From Neptunomonas phycophila (lineage in GTDB: Bacteria; Pseudomonadota; Gammaproteobacteria; Pseudomonadales; Balneatricaceae): 64,000 nucleotides of DNA. Every line of letters begins with the position of its first letter. Positions within the stretch are counted from its first letter, which is position 1. The stretch is from assembly GCF_001922575.1 (NCBI RefSeq), contig NZ_MRCI01000001.1, positions 744,001 through 808,000 of the forward strand. Reading direction: 5' to 3'. Shown piece by piece: positions 16,719-25,628 of the stretch. Made by a program: the position numbers and the translations under genes. Under the pieces are notes generated by a model. That model made no database searches. It saw only the letters and a program-made list of their open reading frames with translations, and was not told where the DNA came from.

Positions 16719-17306
16719 TCAGGCTCCAAATAACTGGTAATCAATTAGGTCGCATAAACAATGTAAAACCAAAAGGTGCGCACCGTAGATCATCGCATTG
16801 TCTTCTGATGGTACGCATATTTCGACCTCGTCGGGTCGTAAAAGTGCGGAGATGTTGCTGCTTTGTGAGCCGGTAATGGCAATCACGGACATGTCTCTAT
16901 CGTGGGCTGACTGGATCGCTTGGACTAGGCTGTTTGATTTGCCTTGGTTTGATATAACCAAGAGTACATCGCCCGGTTGTCCTATTGCGCGTATCTGTTT
17001 GGCGTAAACATCACTAAAGCTGCCTTCTTCCGCTATACCTGTCAGTGCGGCGCTATCGGTTCCAATCGTCAAGGCGGGCAGCCCCGGACGTTCGTGGCGA
17101 AAACGGTTGAGGAGGAGTGATGAGAAATGCTGCGCCAATGCAGCGGATCCGCCATTGCCTACACACAATACTTTTAGCTCACTGGCTAGGCTCGCCATAA
17201 TAAGTTCGCTGGCGTGAGCTATTAACGGTGTGTATTGCTCAATGGTATGGGCATTTGTGTCCATTGAGTTGTGGAACAGATTAATAATACGATCTTCAAG
17301 TTCCAT
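16719..17306 (-). CDS. diaA: SIS-domain DnaA initiator-associating protein DiaA
   Basis: This is a 195-residue sugar isomerase (SIS) domain protein of the DiaA/GmhA group. DiaA binds DnaA and promotes orderly assembly at the replication origin; GmhA is the closely related sedoheptulose 7-phosphate isomerase. Visible features are LCVGNGGSAALAQHFSS (sugar-phosphate loop) and LLVISNQGKSNSLVQAI. The lpoA-yraN-diaA-dolP order favours DiaA over GmhA. The start at 17306 (MELEDRIINLFHNS) resembles other DiaA N-termini. Confidence 0.88.
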   Translation of the reverse strand: MELEDRIINLFHNSMDTNAHTIEQYTPLIAHASELIMASLASELKVLCVGNGGSAALAQHFSSLLLNRFRHERPGLPALTIGTDSAALTGIAEEGSFSDVYAKQIRAIGQPGDVLLVISNQGKSNSLVQAIQSAHDRDMSVIAITGSQSSNISALLRPDEVEICVPSEDNAMIYGAHLLVLHCLCDLIDYQLFGA

Positions 17307-17321
17307 TAACGCTTTCCGGAG

Positions 17322-17681
17322 TCAAAGTCTGAAGGCGTCTTTATACCATATTGGCTGACTGTCTTCAGGTGAGGATTCATAGGCTAATACGTCAAAACGG
17401 CAGTTATAATTTTGAAAACTGGGATGAGTCATCAAAAAATGCTGAGCTGTTTTTATTAGCTTGTTTTGTTTATTGGGGGTGACTGATAGCGCAGCCCCTC
17501 CAAACTGTTTGCTTTTGCGATAGCGAACTTCGGCAAATACCAGCACGTTGCTTTCGAGTAAAATGAGATCTATTTCACCCATTTTACAAAAATAGTTACG
17601 CTTTACAGGGCGAAGACCTTTCTTAATAAGCCAATGCCATGCCCTGTCTTCAACATCCTTGCCGATTGTGCGTTTGTCCAT
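17322..17681 (-). CDS. yraN: YraN family protein (UPF0102)
   Basis: The 119-residue protein has a predicted endonuclease-like fold of unknown biological role. The family motif is visible: CKMGEIDLILLESNVLVFAEVRYRKS in pieces, where Glu-x-Asp and the Glu of AEVRYR correspond to the PD-(D/E)XK active site. The N-terminal AWHWLIKKGLRPVKRNY is also typical. It lies 10 bp after lpoA and 15 bp before diaA on the same strand, so all four genes probably form one operon. Confidence 0.9.
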   Translation of the reverse strand: MDKRTIGKDVEDRAWHWLIKKGLRPVKRNYFCKMGEIDLILLESNVLVFAEVRYRKSKQFGGAALSVTPNKQNKLIKTAQHFLMTHPSFQNYNCRFDVLAYESSPEDSQPIWYKDAFRL

Positions 17682-17691
17682 ACGTTTACAA

Positions 17692-19515
17692 TTATTCCAT
17701 TAATACAGGGATGCCTTGTTTAAACACAGCCCATTGTAAATGTCGCATTACTTTATTGTTTGAGTTGACCGATAATTGCCCTGTTTCACCGTTGAGTTGC
17801 GCACCAGGAGTCATGCTCAGCTCCTGTAGATAAGGGTACAGGTTGTATGCGTCTGCTCCAAGTGCATATAAACGGCCATAGCGCGTTTGGGTGTTGTTTT
17901 TGGTGCTGGCAATAGATCGCTGTAAAGCCGATGGTGGAGATAGAATCCATGGGATATCACCAAACATAACGCCATTTAAATCGATATCGGCTTTGGGGTC
18001 GGGGGAGCCGCCATAGACCTGAGAGGTAGCATACACAGGGATGTTATTCGCAAAATAGAACTTCAGGAAGGGTTTTATAAGCCGAGCATCCTGAGGCCGG
18101 GCGGCTAATAAGATAACATCGGCATCATTACGGCGAACGTTGGCGAAGCTGTAGCTTTGTTTTTTGCGGCGTCGTGCTTCGTTAGCACGTAAGCGTCCGA
18201 TATCTACCCGCAGCAGTTGCGGGATCTGTTGTGATAGTTTGCTGCTATCAAAAAGAAGCGAATCAGCAACGCTGCCACCTAATTCGGTAAAGGTGTTGGT
18301 GAATGCAGTATGGGCGCGACGACCCCAATCCGAATCGGGAGCAATAATTAAAGCACTGTATTTGCCTGCATTGATAGCTGTTGTGGCTGCATCCCGAGCT
18401 TCGTCTTCGGCGGATAGGCCAAATTGATAGAGGTTGAATGCACTGGTGTCTGCATAGTTAAGCGCTAAAAAAGGTAAAGGTAGCTCGTTGTAATTGGCGA
18501 GCGCGTTGACCTTGTCTTTATCTAGCGGGCCAATAATCATTTCTAGCCCTTGGTTTGTCACAGCGCTGAGAATTTCTTCGGCTGTATTCAATGGTGCGCT
18601 ATCGATAAACACGATTTCGGGTGTAAAGCCGTTGGCTTGTGCGTTGGCTTGGGCTTTGAGTATGCCTTCGGTGATAGCACTGCCAGCGTTTTCTAGGGCG
18701 CCGGATTGCGGAAGGAGTATGCCGATACGCGCTACATTTTCAATATTAGCGCTGCCACCGGTAATGAGGTCCTGAGGCATAATTTGTGCCGCCGGGTGCG
18801 CTTGCCATACAGCCAACCAATTATCAATGTTGGTTTCTGATGTGCGAACATCAATCACTTGACGCGCTGATTGAGCCAGTTCTAGCCAGCCCTGCAAGAT
18901 ATAATCGTTGTTGGGCTGTTGTAGTTCTTGGTATAGCTCTTGATTATTTAGTTGCTGAAGCGCGGCCCATATTTGGTCATGATAAGCCTGTAATTGGGCT
19001 TCATCGTGCACATAGCGAGTGCTTTCAATAAGGATCTTGGCTTCTTCTAGTGCCTGACCGTTGAGGTTAAAGGCGTCGGCATACAGTTGCTCGGATAATA
19101 AGACGTCTTCCTCGGGAAGGGTGCTCAAGCTTGGCATATAAGCAAGATAGCTTAATGCGCGTTCTGCATCATTGGCTTGTATGGCGCGTTGAGTTTGAAG
19201 GCTTAAGATATCGAAGCGCAATGCTGGCGGTAAAATGTCAGTATCAATGCCGTCCAGCAAGCTCAGCGCGCGATCTTCTTCGCCTCGTGCGATGAGCTGC
19301 TTCGCTGCTTCAAGTTTGAGCTGGGCTGATTGAATAGGGGGAGCGCTATTGGCTTGATCAATCAGTGACTCAACCGGCATCTGCATGCCTGATTGTTGTG
19401 TATTGGTATTACCACTTCTGTCCACAACATCTGGGCTTTGCATAGGCGGCATAGCGCAGCCGGCAATTAATGCCGATAAAGCAACAGTTAGAGACAGGCG
19501 TTTCAAATTCATCAT
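17692..19515 (-). CDS. lpoA: Penicillin-binding protein activator LpoA
   Basis: LpoA is an outer-membrane lipoprotein that reaches across the periplasm to stimulate PBP1a. The protein has about 607 residues. A lipoprotein signal (IAGC, Cys20) is followed by an alpha-helical TPR-like N-domain (about 60-250). A C-terminal domain with a periplasmic-binding-protein fold starts near ARIGILLPQSGAL (about residue 262). Two adjacent Met codons (19515 and 19512) are possible starts; a longer frame would run toward rsmI. It is divergent from rsmI with only 33 bp between starts, as in E. coli. Confidence 0.92.
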   Translation of the reverse strand: MMNLKRLSLTVALSALIAGCAMPPMQSPDVVDRSGNTNTQQSGMQMPVESLIDQANSAPPIQSAQLKLEAAKQLIARGEEDRALSLLDGIDTDILPPALRFDILSLQTQRAIQANDAERALSYLAYMPSLSTLPEEDVLLSEQLYADAFNLNGQALEEAKILIESTRYVHDEAQLQAYHDQIWAALQQLNNQELYQELQQPNNDYILQGWLELAQSARQVIDVRTSETNIDNWLAVWQAHPAAQIMPQDLITGGSANIENVARIGILLPQSGALENAGSAITEGILKAQANAQANGFTPEIVFIDSAPLNTAEEILSAVTNQGLEMIIGPLDKDKVNALANYNELPLPFLALNYADTSAFNLYQFGLSAEDEARDAATTAINAGKYSALIIAPDSDWGRRAHTAFTNTFTELGGSVADSLLFDSSKLSQQIPQLLRVDIGRLRANEARRRKKQSYSFANVRRNDADVILLAARPQDARLIKPFLKFYFANNIPVYATSQVYGGSPDPKADIDLNGVMFGDIPWILSPPSALQRSIASTKNNTQTRYGRLYALGADAYNLYPYLQELSMTPGAQLNGETGQLSVNSNNKVMRHLQWAVFKQGIPVLME

Positions 19516-19548
19516 ATACTCTAGCACCCTGATGATGGATGGATTGTT

Positions 19549-20385
19549 ATGTTTGATGCAGTTTTATTTGTTGTGGCGACACCTATTGGTAACTTAGGTG
19601 ATATGACGCCACGAGCGGTGGAGGTTCTGCAGTCCGTTGCTCTTATTGCGGCAGAGGACACTCGCCACAGCAGCCGTTTAATGGCGCACTTTAACATTAA
19701 AGCGCCCATGATTTCATTGCATGATCATAACGAACGGCAAAGACTGCAAACAATACTGGATAAATTGGCCGCTGGCGACTCTATCGCGTTGATTTCTGAC
19801 GCTGGAACGCCATTAATTTCCGATCCGGGCTTTATTTTGGTCCGTGCTGTACGTGAAGCCGGTTTTAAAGTCGTTCCTGTGCCGGGAGCTTGTGCTGTTA
19901 TCACGGCAATGTGTGCGTCTGGTGTGCCTACTGATAAGTTTGTTTTTGAGGGCTTTTTACCTGCTAAACGGGTGGGGCGTAAGCAAAAATTTGAAGCGTT
20001 AGTTGCGGAAGAGCGAACCGTTATTTTTTATGAATCTACTCATCGCATACTGGATTCATTGGCTGATATGCGCGATGTGTTGGGTGAAGATCGCTATGTG
20101 GTGGTGGCTCGTGAGCTGACTAAAACATTTGAGACGATTCATGGCGATACGTTGGGTAATGTGATTGAGTGGATCACTGCTGATCATAATCAGCAAAAAG
20201 GTGAATTTGTTTTGTTGGTTCAAGGTGTGGAGCTGGAAAGTAGTGACGGACCCTCGCCCGAGGCGTTAAAAGTGCTAGATGTGCTTTTAGAGGAGCTGCC
20301 GGTTAAACAGGCGTCTGCGCTGGCGGCAAAAATCACTGGTGAGAAGAAGAATGCGCTTTATCAGATTGCGCTTAATCGTAAGTAG
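19549..20385 (+). CDS. rsmI: 16S rRNA (cytidine-1402-2'-O)-methyltransferase
   Basis: RsmI methylates the 2'-OH of C1402 in 16S rRNA, in the decoding centre. The 278-residue protein is a tetrapyrrole-methylase-fold enzyme with the N-terminal FVVATPIGNLGDMTPRAVEVL, AEDTRHS, ISDAGTPLISDPG and PVPGACAVITAM motifs. The start at 19549 gives MFDAVLFVVATPIG. It is divergent from lpoA and is followed directly by the rnpB promoter. Confidence 0.97.
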   Translation: MFDAVLFVVATPIGNLGDMTPRAVEVLQSVALIAAEDTRHSSRLMAHFNIKAPMISLHDHNERQRLQTILDKLAAGDSIALISDAGTPLISDPGFILVRAVREAGFKVVPVPGACAVITAMCASGVPTDKFVFEGFLPAKRVGRKQKFEALVAEERTVIFYESTHRILDSLADMRDVLGEDRYVVVARELTKTFETIHGDTLGNVIEWITADHNQQKGEFVLLVQGVELESSDGPSPEALKVLDVLLEELPVKQASALAAKITGEKKNALYQIALNRK

Positions 20386-20402
20386 TGTCTGGGAATAGTT
20401 TT

Positions 20403-20411
20403 TGATATGAT
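20403..20411 (+). promoter_or_regulatory. Extended -10 promoter of rnpB
   Basis: TGATATGAT at 20403-20411 is an extended -10 element (TGn followed by TATGAT) placed 7 bp before the inferred 5' end of the RNase P RNA. No good -35 is visible, which extended -10 promoters can tolerate. Confidence 0.55.
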
Positions 20412-20417
20412 GCGCGC

Positions 20418-20770
<353 letters not shown>

Positions 20771-20781
20771 CTCTTTCCTTC

Positions 20782-20811
20782 TTTCCCTTTCTAATCTTTC
20801 CCTTTCTAATC
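20782..20811. repeat. 15-bp tandem duplication after rnpB
   Basis: Two exact copies of a 15-bp pyrimidine-rich unit (TTTCCCTTTCTAATC) lie at 20782-20796 and 20797-20811, with a degenerate third copy after them. They lie 12 bp beyond the end of rnpB. No hairpin terminator is visible here. Confidence 0.8.
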
Positions 20812-20924
20812 TTTCTGTTTCTATTTGGCGTCATCTGTTGACTGTCTAGCTATGCTGCTTTATCTTTTTCCGACATATTGTCTGTATCTAGCCTAGGGAA
20901 AGGTGTGAATCCAATAGGTGCGTA

Positions 20925-21773
20925 ATGCGTCATCTTTCCTTGCTCGTATTTTTATGTTTTCTTTTGGCTGGTTGCTCTTCTTCGGGGTTGCGTTCGTCAG
21001 TTGCTGACGAGCATTTGCCTATGTGTTTAGCGCCTCCTTTGCCTTTTCAATCGACAAGCCCTCAAATCTCGGCCCCTAAAAATACTATAATGGTACACCC
21101 TGGGTTGCTGCTTTTAGTTGATTGGGGTGGTCAGCGGGCTTTGGATGTGGGGCATTCATTGGTGGAGCAAGGTTATGCGGAGCGTATCTTAGAAGTACGC
21201 TCGCGAATGAAGGCGCCAATGCTTGAGCAGATGGTTAAAGACGGCGGCGGTGATTACGTGGGTATCCACTACAGTATGGGTGGCGCACCCAAGGTGTTGA
21301 AAGCGGCCGTTGATGCAGCGGCGCAGGTGTCGAGCGAGCATGGTGTTGACACGCAGTATTCAGCCATTATGGTTGACCCTTTCGCTTTGGGGCTGCTCGA
21401 AAAGCGAATCAATCCTGATAGTGCTCATTTAAAGCAGGTCTTTGTGATCTTGTCTAATCGTTATATGCCATTACGTCCTGATCCTTCTTTGTTATCTAGC
21501 CGGGTAATGCAGCACCCTAAGTTTCACTTTATTTTTGCTGAAGAGTACGGTGTGCGATGGAATCATTTTACTTTCTTAACGGATGTGAAAAATGATCAAC
21601 GTAGTACGCAGAACGCGCAGCGAGGTCGTGAAATCTTTGAGCAGGTGCTGCAGGGGGCTTTCGAAGGTCTGCCATCAGATGTGATCGCTAGTAATTTACA
21701 GCATTTACGATTGCGCTATGCACGGCAAGATGGGCGATCCTTGATTCCTGGTTTGTGCCGTTTGGATAGCTAG
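20925..21773 (+). CDS. Lipoprotein of unknown function with hydrolase-like motif
   Basis: I do not recognise a named family. The 282-residue protein has a lipoprotein signal (LLAGCSSS, Cys17), so it is probably anchored in the envelope. From about residue 63 it looks like an alpha/beta protein, with HPGLLLLVDWGG and then HYSMGGAP around Ser117. The latter resembles the nucleophile elbow of alpha/beta hydrolases, although the position two before Ser is His115 instead of Gly. A late WNHFTFL could supply the catalytic His. Esterase or lipase activity is a guess. It stands alone between rnpB and mraZ with more than 150 bp on either side. Confidence 0.7.
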   Translation: MRHLSLLVFLCFLLAGCSSSGLRSSVADEHLPMCLAPPLPFQSTSPQISAPKNTIMVHPGLLLLVDWGGQRALDVGHSLVEQGYAERILEVRSRMKAPMLEQMVKDGGGDYVGIHYSMGGAPKVLKAAVDAAAQVSSEHGVDTQYSAIMVDPFALGLLEKRINPDSAHLKQVFVILSNRYMPLRPDPSLLSSRVMQHPKFHFIFAEEYGVRWNHFTFLTDVKNDQRSTQNAQRGREIFEQVLQGAFEGLPSDVIASNLQHLRLRYARQDGRSLIPGLCRLDS

Positions 21774-21963
21774 CCTGCGCGCTTTTTGATCTGTCGTTTT
21801 ATTCAATCAGCATCCCAGCATTGTCTTGGATGTCATTTCTCTTTTTATCCCTAAGTCTTTGTTTTATATAAAGCCGATTGTTTTCTTTCGTTTTTCTGCT
21901 CTTGCTTAGATCAATTTTGCTAATACACCCTTTAGTTAGTGAGTGAATACCTCTGTCTCAAAC

Positions 21964-21992
21964 TTGCAAAGGGGGTGGTTAGTTCCTATAGT
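21964..21992 (+). promoter_or_regulatory. Promoter of the mraZ/dcw cluster
   Basis: TTGCAA (21964-21969) and TATAGT (21987-21992) with an exact 17-bp spacer form a good sigma-70 promoter. Transcription would begin near 22000, directly in front of the 10-bp-periodic repeats. The preceding 190 bp after the lipoprotein gene show no other feature. Confidence 0.75.
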
Positions 21993-22001
21993 GTGCGGTA
22001 G

Positions 22002-22045
22002 TGGGTAAATGTGGGTAAAAGTGGCGCTTTGTGAGTTGAGGTGTT
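22002..22045 (+). promoter_or_regulatory. Putative MraZ operator repeats
   Basis: TGGG occurs at 22002 and 22012, then TGGC at 22022, TGAG at 22032 and TGTT at 22042, each exactly 10 bp after the last. E. coli MraZ represses its own operon by binding TGGGN repeats with 5-nt spacers, which is the same period. The first two copies also share the spacer TAAA. The later copies are increasingly degenerate. Confidence 0.72.
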
Positions 22046-22068
22046 GCTCAAGTGGAGAAATACAGACG

Positions 22069-22521
22069 GTGTTTCGCGGGGTTAATCAAGTCAATTTAGA
22101 TGCCAAAGGGCGTCTTGCCATACCGGCGCGCTACCGAGATCAAATCTCGGTGCAGTGTTCTGGGCATATGGTGTTGACGATTGATACTGAGGAACGATGC
22201 CTGTTGTTGTACCCCATTGATGACTGGGAAGAGATTCAAGAAAAGGTGAATGCGCTCCCAAGTTTTAACCCTGCCGCGCGACGTTTGCAGCGTTTGTTGA
22301 TCGGTCATGCGACTGATCTGGATATGGATGGTAATGGTCGATTGTTGATCCCATCGCTGCTGAGAGAGTATGCGGGCTTGGATAAAAAAGTCATTTTGCT
22401 AGGACAAGGTCGCAAATTTGAGTTGTGGGATGAGGCGGCGTGGAATGAAACGCGTGAAGAGTATCTCCAAATTGATGATGCCAGCGGCAATTTTGACGGT
22501 TTACAAAATTTATCCCTTTGA
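22069..22521 (+). CDS. mraZ: Transcriptional regulator MraZ
   Basis: MraZ is an AbrB-like DNA-binding protein that represses the division and cell wall cluster. The 150-residue protein starts at the GTG at 22069 (read as Met-Phe-Arg-Gly-Val-Asn). Each half carries a SpoVT/AbrB-type motif: NLDAKGRLAIPARYRD near residue 8 and DMDGNGRLLIPSLLREYAG near residue 83. A longer frame begins upstream in the operator region and is not credible. It is the first gene of the dcw operon and probably autoregulates it. Confidence 0.95.
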   Translation: MFRGVNQVNLDAKGRLAIPARYRDQISVQCSGHMVLTIDTEERCLLLYPIDDWEEIQEKVNALPSFNPAARRLQRLLIGHATDLDMDGNGRLLIPSLLREYAGLDKKVILLGQGRKFELWDEAAWNETREEYLQIDDASGNFDGLQNLSL

Positions 22522-22563
22522 TAGATGCATGCCCGTTTCGGGGTGCCAAAACAGGACAAGCGA

Positions 22564-23514
22564 GTGAGTAACGAGAACGGCGAAACCTTTCAGCACATAA
22601 CCGTCATGTTAAATGAGGCGGTGCAGGCTCTGGTGCAAAATCCAGATGGCTTTTATGTGGATGGTACCTTTGGTCGTGGTGGTCACTCGGCTCTTGTGTT
22701 GGAGCAGCTATCAGGTAAAGGTCGCTTAATGGCGATCGATAAAGATTTAGAAGCAATAGCGCATGCCGGTAAGCGGTTTGCGGATGAACCACGTTTTGAT
22801 ATTGCTCATGGGTCGTTTGCGCAATTAGGGGAATTTGTTACAGAACGCGGTTTTTTTGAGAAAGTTGACGGCGTTCTTTTGGACTTAGGTGTTAGCTCAC
22901 CGCAGTTAGATGATCCTATGCGAGGATTTAGCTTTCAGCATGACGGCCCTCTTGATATGCGCATGGACACAACGCAAGGCGAAAGTGCTGCGCAATGGTT
23001 AAGTCATGCCAGCGAGGCCGAAATAGCAGATGTTATTTTCACCTACGGAGAAGATAAGTTTGGTCGTCGTATGGCGAAAGCTATCGTTAAAGAACGCGAA
23101 ATAGCTCCAATCGAAACGACGGCTCGCTTAGCTAAAATCATTTCCGAGGCTAACCCTTCCTGGGAAAAAGGTAAGCATCCTGCTACTCGCGCCTTTCAAG
23201 CTATTCGTATTCATGTCAACCGTGAATTAGAGGATTTAGAGCGCTGTTTAGACAGCGCATTAGATTCTTTAAAAGTGGGCGGGCGATTGGTCATTATTAG
23301 TTTTCATTCACTAGAAGATCGCATAGTTAAGCGCTTTATTCGCAAATATGTAAAGGGTGATGAGCATCTGCCGCGGGGAATTCCTTTTACACAGGATATG
23401 TTGGATCAGCGTCTTAAAGCTGAAGGAAAAATGTCTAAAGCGTCAACAGCGGAAGTTGAAGAAAACCCTCGTTCACGCAGTGCCGTGATGCGTGTGGCCA
23501 CTAAATTAAAGTAA
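22564..23514 (+). CDS. rsmH: 16S rRNA (cytosine-1402-N4)-methyltransferase
   Basis: RsmH (MraW) methylates N4 of C1402 in 16S rRNA, the same nucleotide modified by RsmI upstream in this window. The 316-residue protein begins at the GTG at 22564, which has AGGA seven bases before it; an in-frame ATG 13 codons earlier lacks a comparable site. Motifs are QHITVMLNEAV, the SAM loop VDGTFGRGGHS, DLGVSSPQLD and the C-terminal SFHSLEDRIVKRF. It is the second gene of the dcw cluster, as in nearly all Gram-negatives. Confidence 0.96.
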   Translation: MSNENGETFQHITVMLNEAVQALVQNPDGFYVDGTFGRGGHSALVLEQLSGKGRLMAIDKDLEAIAHAGKRFADEPRFDIAHGSFAQLGEFVTERGFFEKVDGVLLDLGVSSPQLDDPMRGFSFQHDGPLDMRMDTTQGESAAQWLSHASEAEIADVIFTYGEDKFGRRMAKAIVKEREIAPIETTARLAKIISEANPSWEKGKHPATRAFQAIRIHVNRELEDLERCLDSALDSLKVGGRLVIISFHSLEDRIVKRFIRKYVKGDEHLPRGIPFTQDMLDQRLKAEGKMSKASTAEVEENPRSRSAVMRVATKLK

Positions 23515-23530
23515 GGGAATTGTAAAAGTC

Positions 23531-23920
23531 GTGTGGTTTAAGCGAAAACAAAAGCAGCCTGATGCAGCGCCGGCTCCCAAAAAGGCGGCCAAGCTGAAAA
23601 AAGCAAAGGCGCCAGAAATGACTCGTTTAATGACGGGTGAAGAGCTTGCGCGTCCAATTTGTATTTCTGTAGTGCTTGTTATTGCTATTACTGCCAGTGC
23701 TTTGAGTGTGATTTATTCGGCTTTTGAATACCGAGATTTATTTAATCGTCAGCAGGTTTTGGTTACTCAGTGGGATGAGTTTCAAGTGGAGTGGGGGCAA
23801 TTGTTGCTAGAGGAAAGTGCATTAGGTGCTAATAACCGTGTTGAGCGGGTTGCGTCTAAACAGCTAGCTATGATGTCGCCTGAAACTAATATGATAGAGA
23901 TTGTGCAATATGAGCGATAG
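23531..23920 (+). CDS. ftsL: Cell division protein FtsL
   Basis: FtsL is a small bitopic divisome protein that works with FtsB and FtsQ and activates FtsWI. The 129-residue protein has a Lys/Ala-rich cytoplasmic part (residues 1-35), one membrane segment (about 42-64) and a periplasmic leucine-zipper-like segment. ESALGANNRVERVASKQLAMMSP is the typical C-terminal part. The start is a GTG at 23531; an internal ATG at codon 30 would remove most of the cytoplasmic region. Its end overlaps the ftsI start. Confidence 0.9.
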   Translation: MWFKRKQKQPDAAPAPKKAAKLKKAKAPEMTRLMTGEELARPICISVVLVIAITASALSVIYSAFEYRDLFNRQQVLVTQWDEFQVEWGQLLLEESALGANNRVERVASKQLAMMSPETNMIEIVQYER

Positions 23921-25628
23921 TAACCAAGATCGTATCGTACAGTCAGCGGGCCGCAGCTGGCGGCTTATTCTTATCTTCGTTTTGTTGTTAGTTGTAGCGG
24001 CTGGCATTGTTTCGAAGCTCGTTTCGCTTTACACGCTTGACCAGGCATTTTTACAACGTCAAGGGGATGCGCGCTCATTACGTACAACGCTTACACCTGC
24101 GCACCGTGGTCTAATCACGGATCGCAATGGCGAGCCGCTAGCGGTAAGTGCTCCTGTGGCTACTATTTGGGCCAATCCATCGCGTACGGATCGCTTCGCT
24201 CCCGAGTTGGACCGTTTGGCCGTTTTGTTGGGTGTGAAGCGTCAAGAGTTAGTGTCTCGTCTAGAGAACCATCAAACCAAGCAATTCATTTACCTTAAAC
24301 GTCAAGTCACTCCTGAATTAGCGGAACAAATCGATCAGCTCAATATTGGTGGTATTCATGTTGATCGTGAGTATAAACGCTATTACCCAGCGGGCGAGGT
24401 AACTACGCATTTGGTGGGCTTTACGGGCATTGATGGCAGTGGCCAAGAAGGGATGGAACTAGCATACGAGCGAGCATTAACAGGCCATCCTGGCAAAAAG
24501 TTAGTCATGCAAGATCGCTTGGGCCGCACTATTAAGCATATTAAATCTTTGGATGAAGCTAAGCCGGGGCGTGATGTTCAATTAAGCATCGATTTGCACC
24601 TGCAATACATGGCTTATCGAGAGCTAAAAGCGGTGGTGCAATCGCATCATGCTGATTCTGCATCGGCCGTGGTGTTGGATGCGCGTACGGGCGAAGTATT
24701 GGCGATGGTTAATCAGCCGTCGTACAACCCAAATGATCGTTCGCATCTTGACCCTAAAGGGTTGCGAAACCGTGCCGTAACCGATCTGTTTGAGCCCGGT
24801 TCTACAGTCAAGCCGTTAACTATCGCCGCAGCGTTAATGTCTGGCCAGTATACGGTAGACAGCGTTGTTGATACGACGCCGGGTTATATCCGCGTTAAAG
24901 GGCGGACTATTCGTGATCACCGTGATTACGGAAAGCTGGATTTAACAGGGATTATTACAAAATCTAGCAACGTGGGTATTACGAAGCTTGCGCTGAGTAT
25001 GCATGCGGATGCGGTACGTAATTTATATGAAAATGTAGGGCTTGGGCAGGCAACCGGTAGCGGGTTCCCTGGCGAACGAGCTGGTAGTTTGCCTTATTAC
25101 CCTGAAAAACGTGTTGTTGAACGTGCCACCATGTCTTATGGGTACGGCCTGTCAGTTACGCCGTTACAGCTTGCTCAGTCTTATATTCCGTTAGCGAATG
25201 ATGGTGTCGCACTTCCGGTTAGCTTATTGAAGTTAGATGAGCCTGCTACGGGTAAGCGTGTTATGCCGGCTGACGTAGCGCATTCTGTTCTCGAAATGAT
25301 GGAAACCGTGATTAGTCCTATAGGTACAGGGCGTCGAGCGGCTGTTTATGGTTATCGTGTGGCCGGGAAAACTGGAACGGTTCATAAAGCGATGAACGGT
25401 GGCTATTCAGGTGATCAGTATATTTCGGTTTTTTCAGGCGTAGTGCCTATTTCGGATCCTCGCTTAGTTATTGCTGTGATGGTGAATAATCCCAGAGGTC
25501 AAGAATATTATGGCGGTGAGGTAGCCGCGCCGGTTTTCTCTCGGGTGGCAGGCAATGCTTTGCGTATGTTGAATGTGGCTCCTGATCAGTGGCCCGAAAA
25601 ACCGAGTACGACGGTGGTGATGAAATGA
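23910..25628 (+). CDS. ftsI: Septal peptidoglycan transpeptidase FtsI (PBP3)
   Basis: FtsI cross-links septal peptidoglycan and pairs with FtsW. The 572-residue protein has an N-terminal membrane anchor (about 20-42), a pedestal domain with the RGLITDRNGEPLA motif, and a transpeptidase domain. Active-site motifs are STVK at 298-301 (nucleophile Ser298), SSN at 352-354 and KTG at 487-489. The ATG at 23910 overlaps the end of ftsL by 11 bp, which suggests coupling. Confidence 0.97.
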   Translation: MSDSNQDRIVQSAGRSWRLILIFVLLLVVAAGIVSKLVSLYTLDQAFLQRQGDARSLRTTLTPAHRGLITDRNGEPLAVSAPVATIWANPSRTDRFAPELDRLAVLLGVKRQELVSRLENHQTKQFIYLKRQVTPELAEQIDQLNIGGIHVDREYKRYYPAGEVTTHLVGFTGIDGSGQEGMELAYERALTGHPGKKLVMQDRLGRTIKHIKSLDEAKPGRDVQLSIDLHLQYMAYRELKAVVQSHHADSASAVVLDARTGEVLAMVNQPSYNPNDRSHLDPKGLRNRAVTDLFEPGSTVKPLTIAAALMSGQYTVDSVVDTTPGYIRVKGRTIRDHRDYGKLDLTGIITKSSNVGITKLALSMHADAVRNLYENVGLGQATGSGFPGERAGSLPYYPEKRVVERATMSYGYGLSVTPLQLAQSYIPLANDGVALPVSLLKLDEPATGKRVMPADVAHSVLEMMETVISPIGTGRRAAVYGYRVAGKTGTVHKAMNGGYSGDQYISVFSGVVPISDPRLVIAVMVNNPRGQEYYGGEVAAPVFSRVAGNALRMLNVAPDQWPEKPSTTVVMK

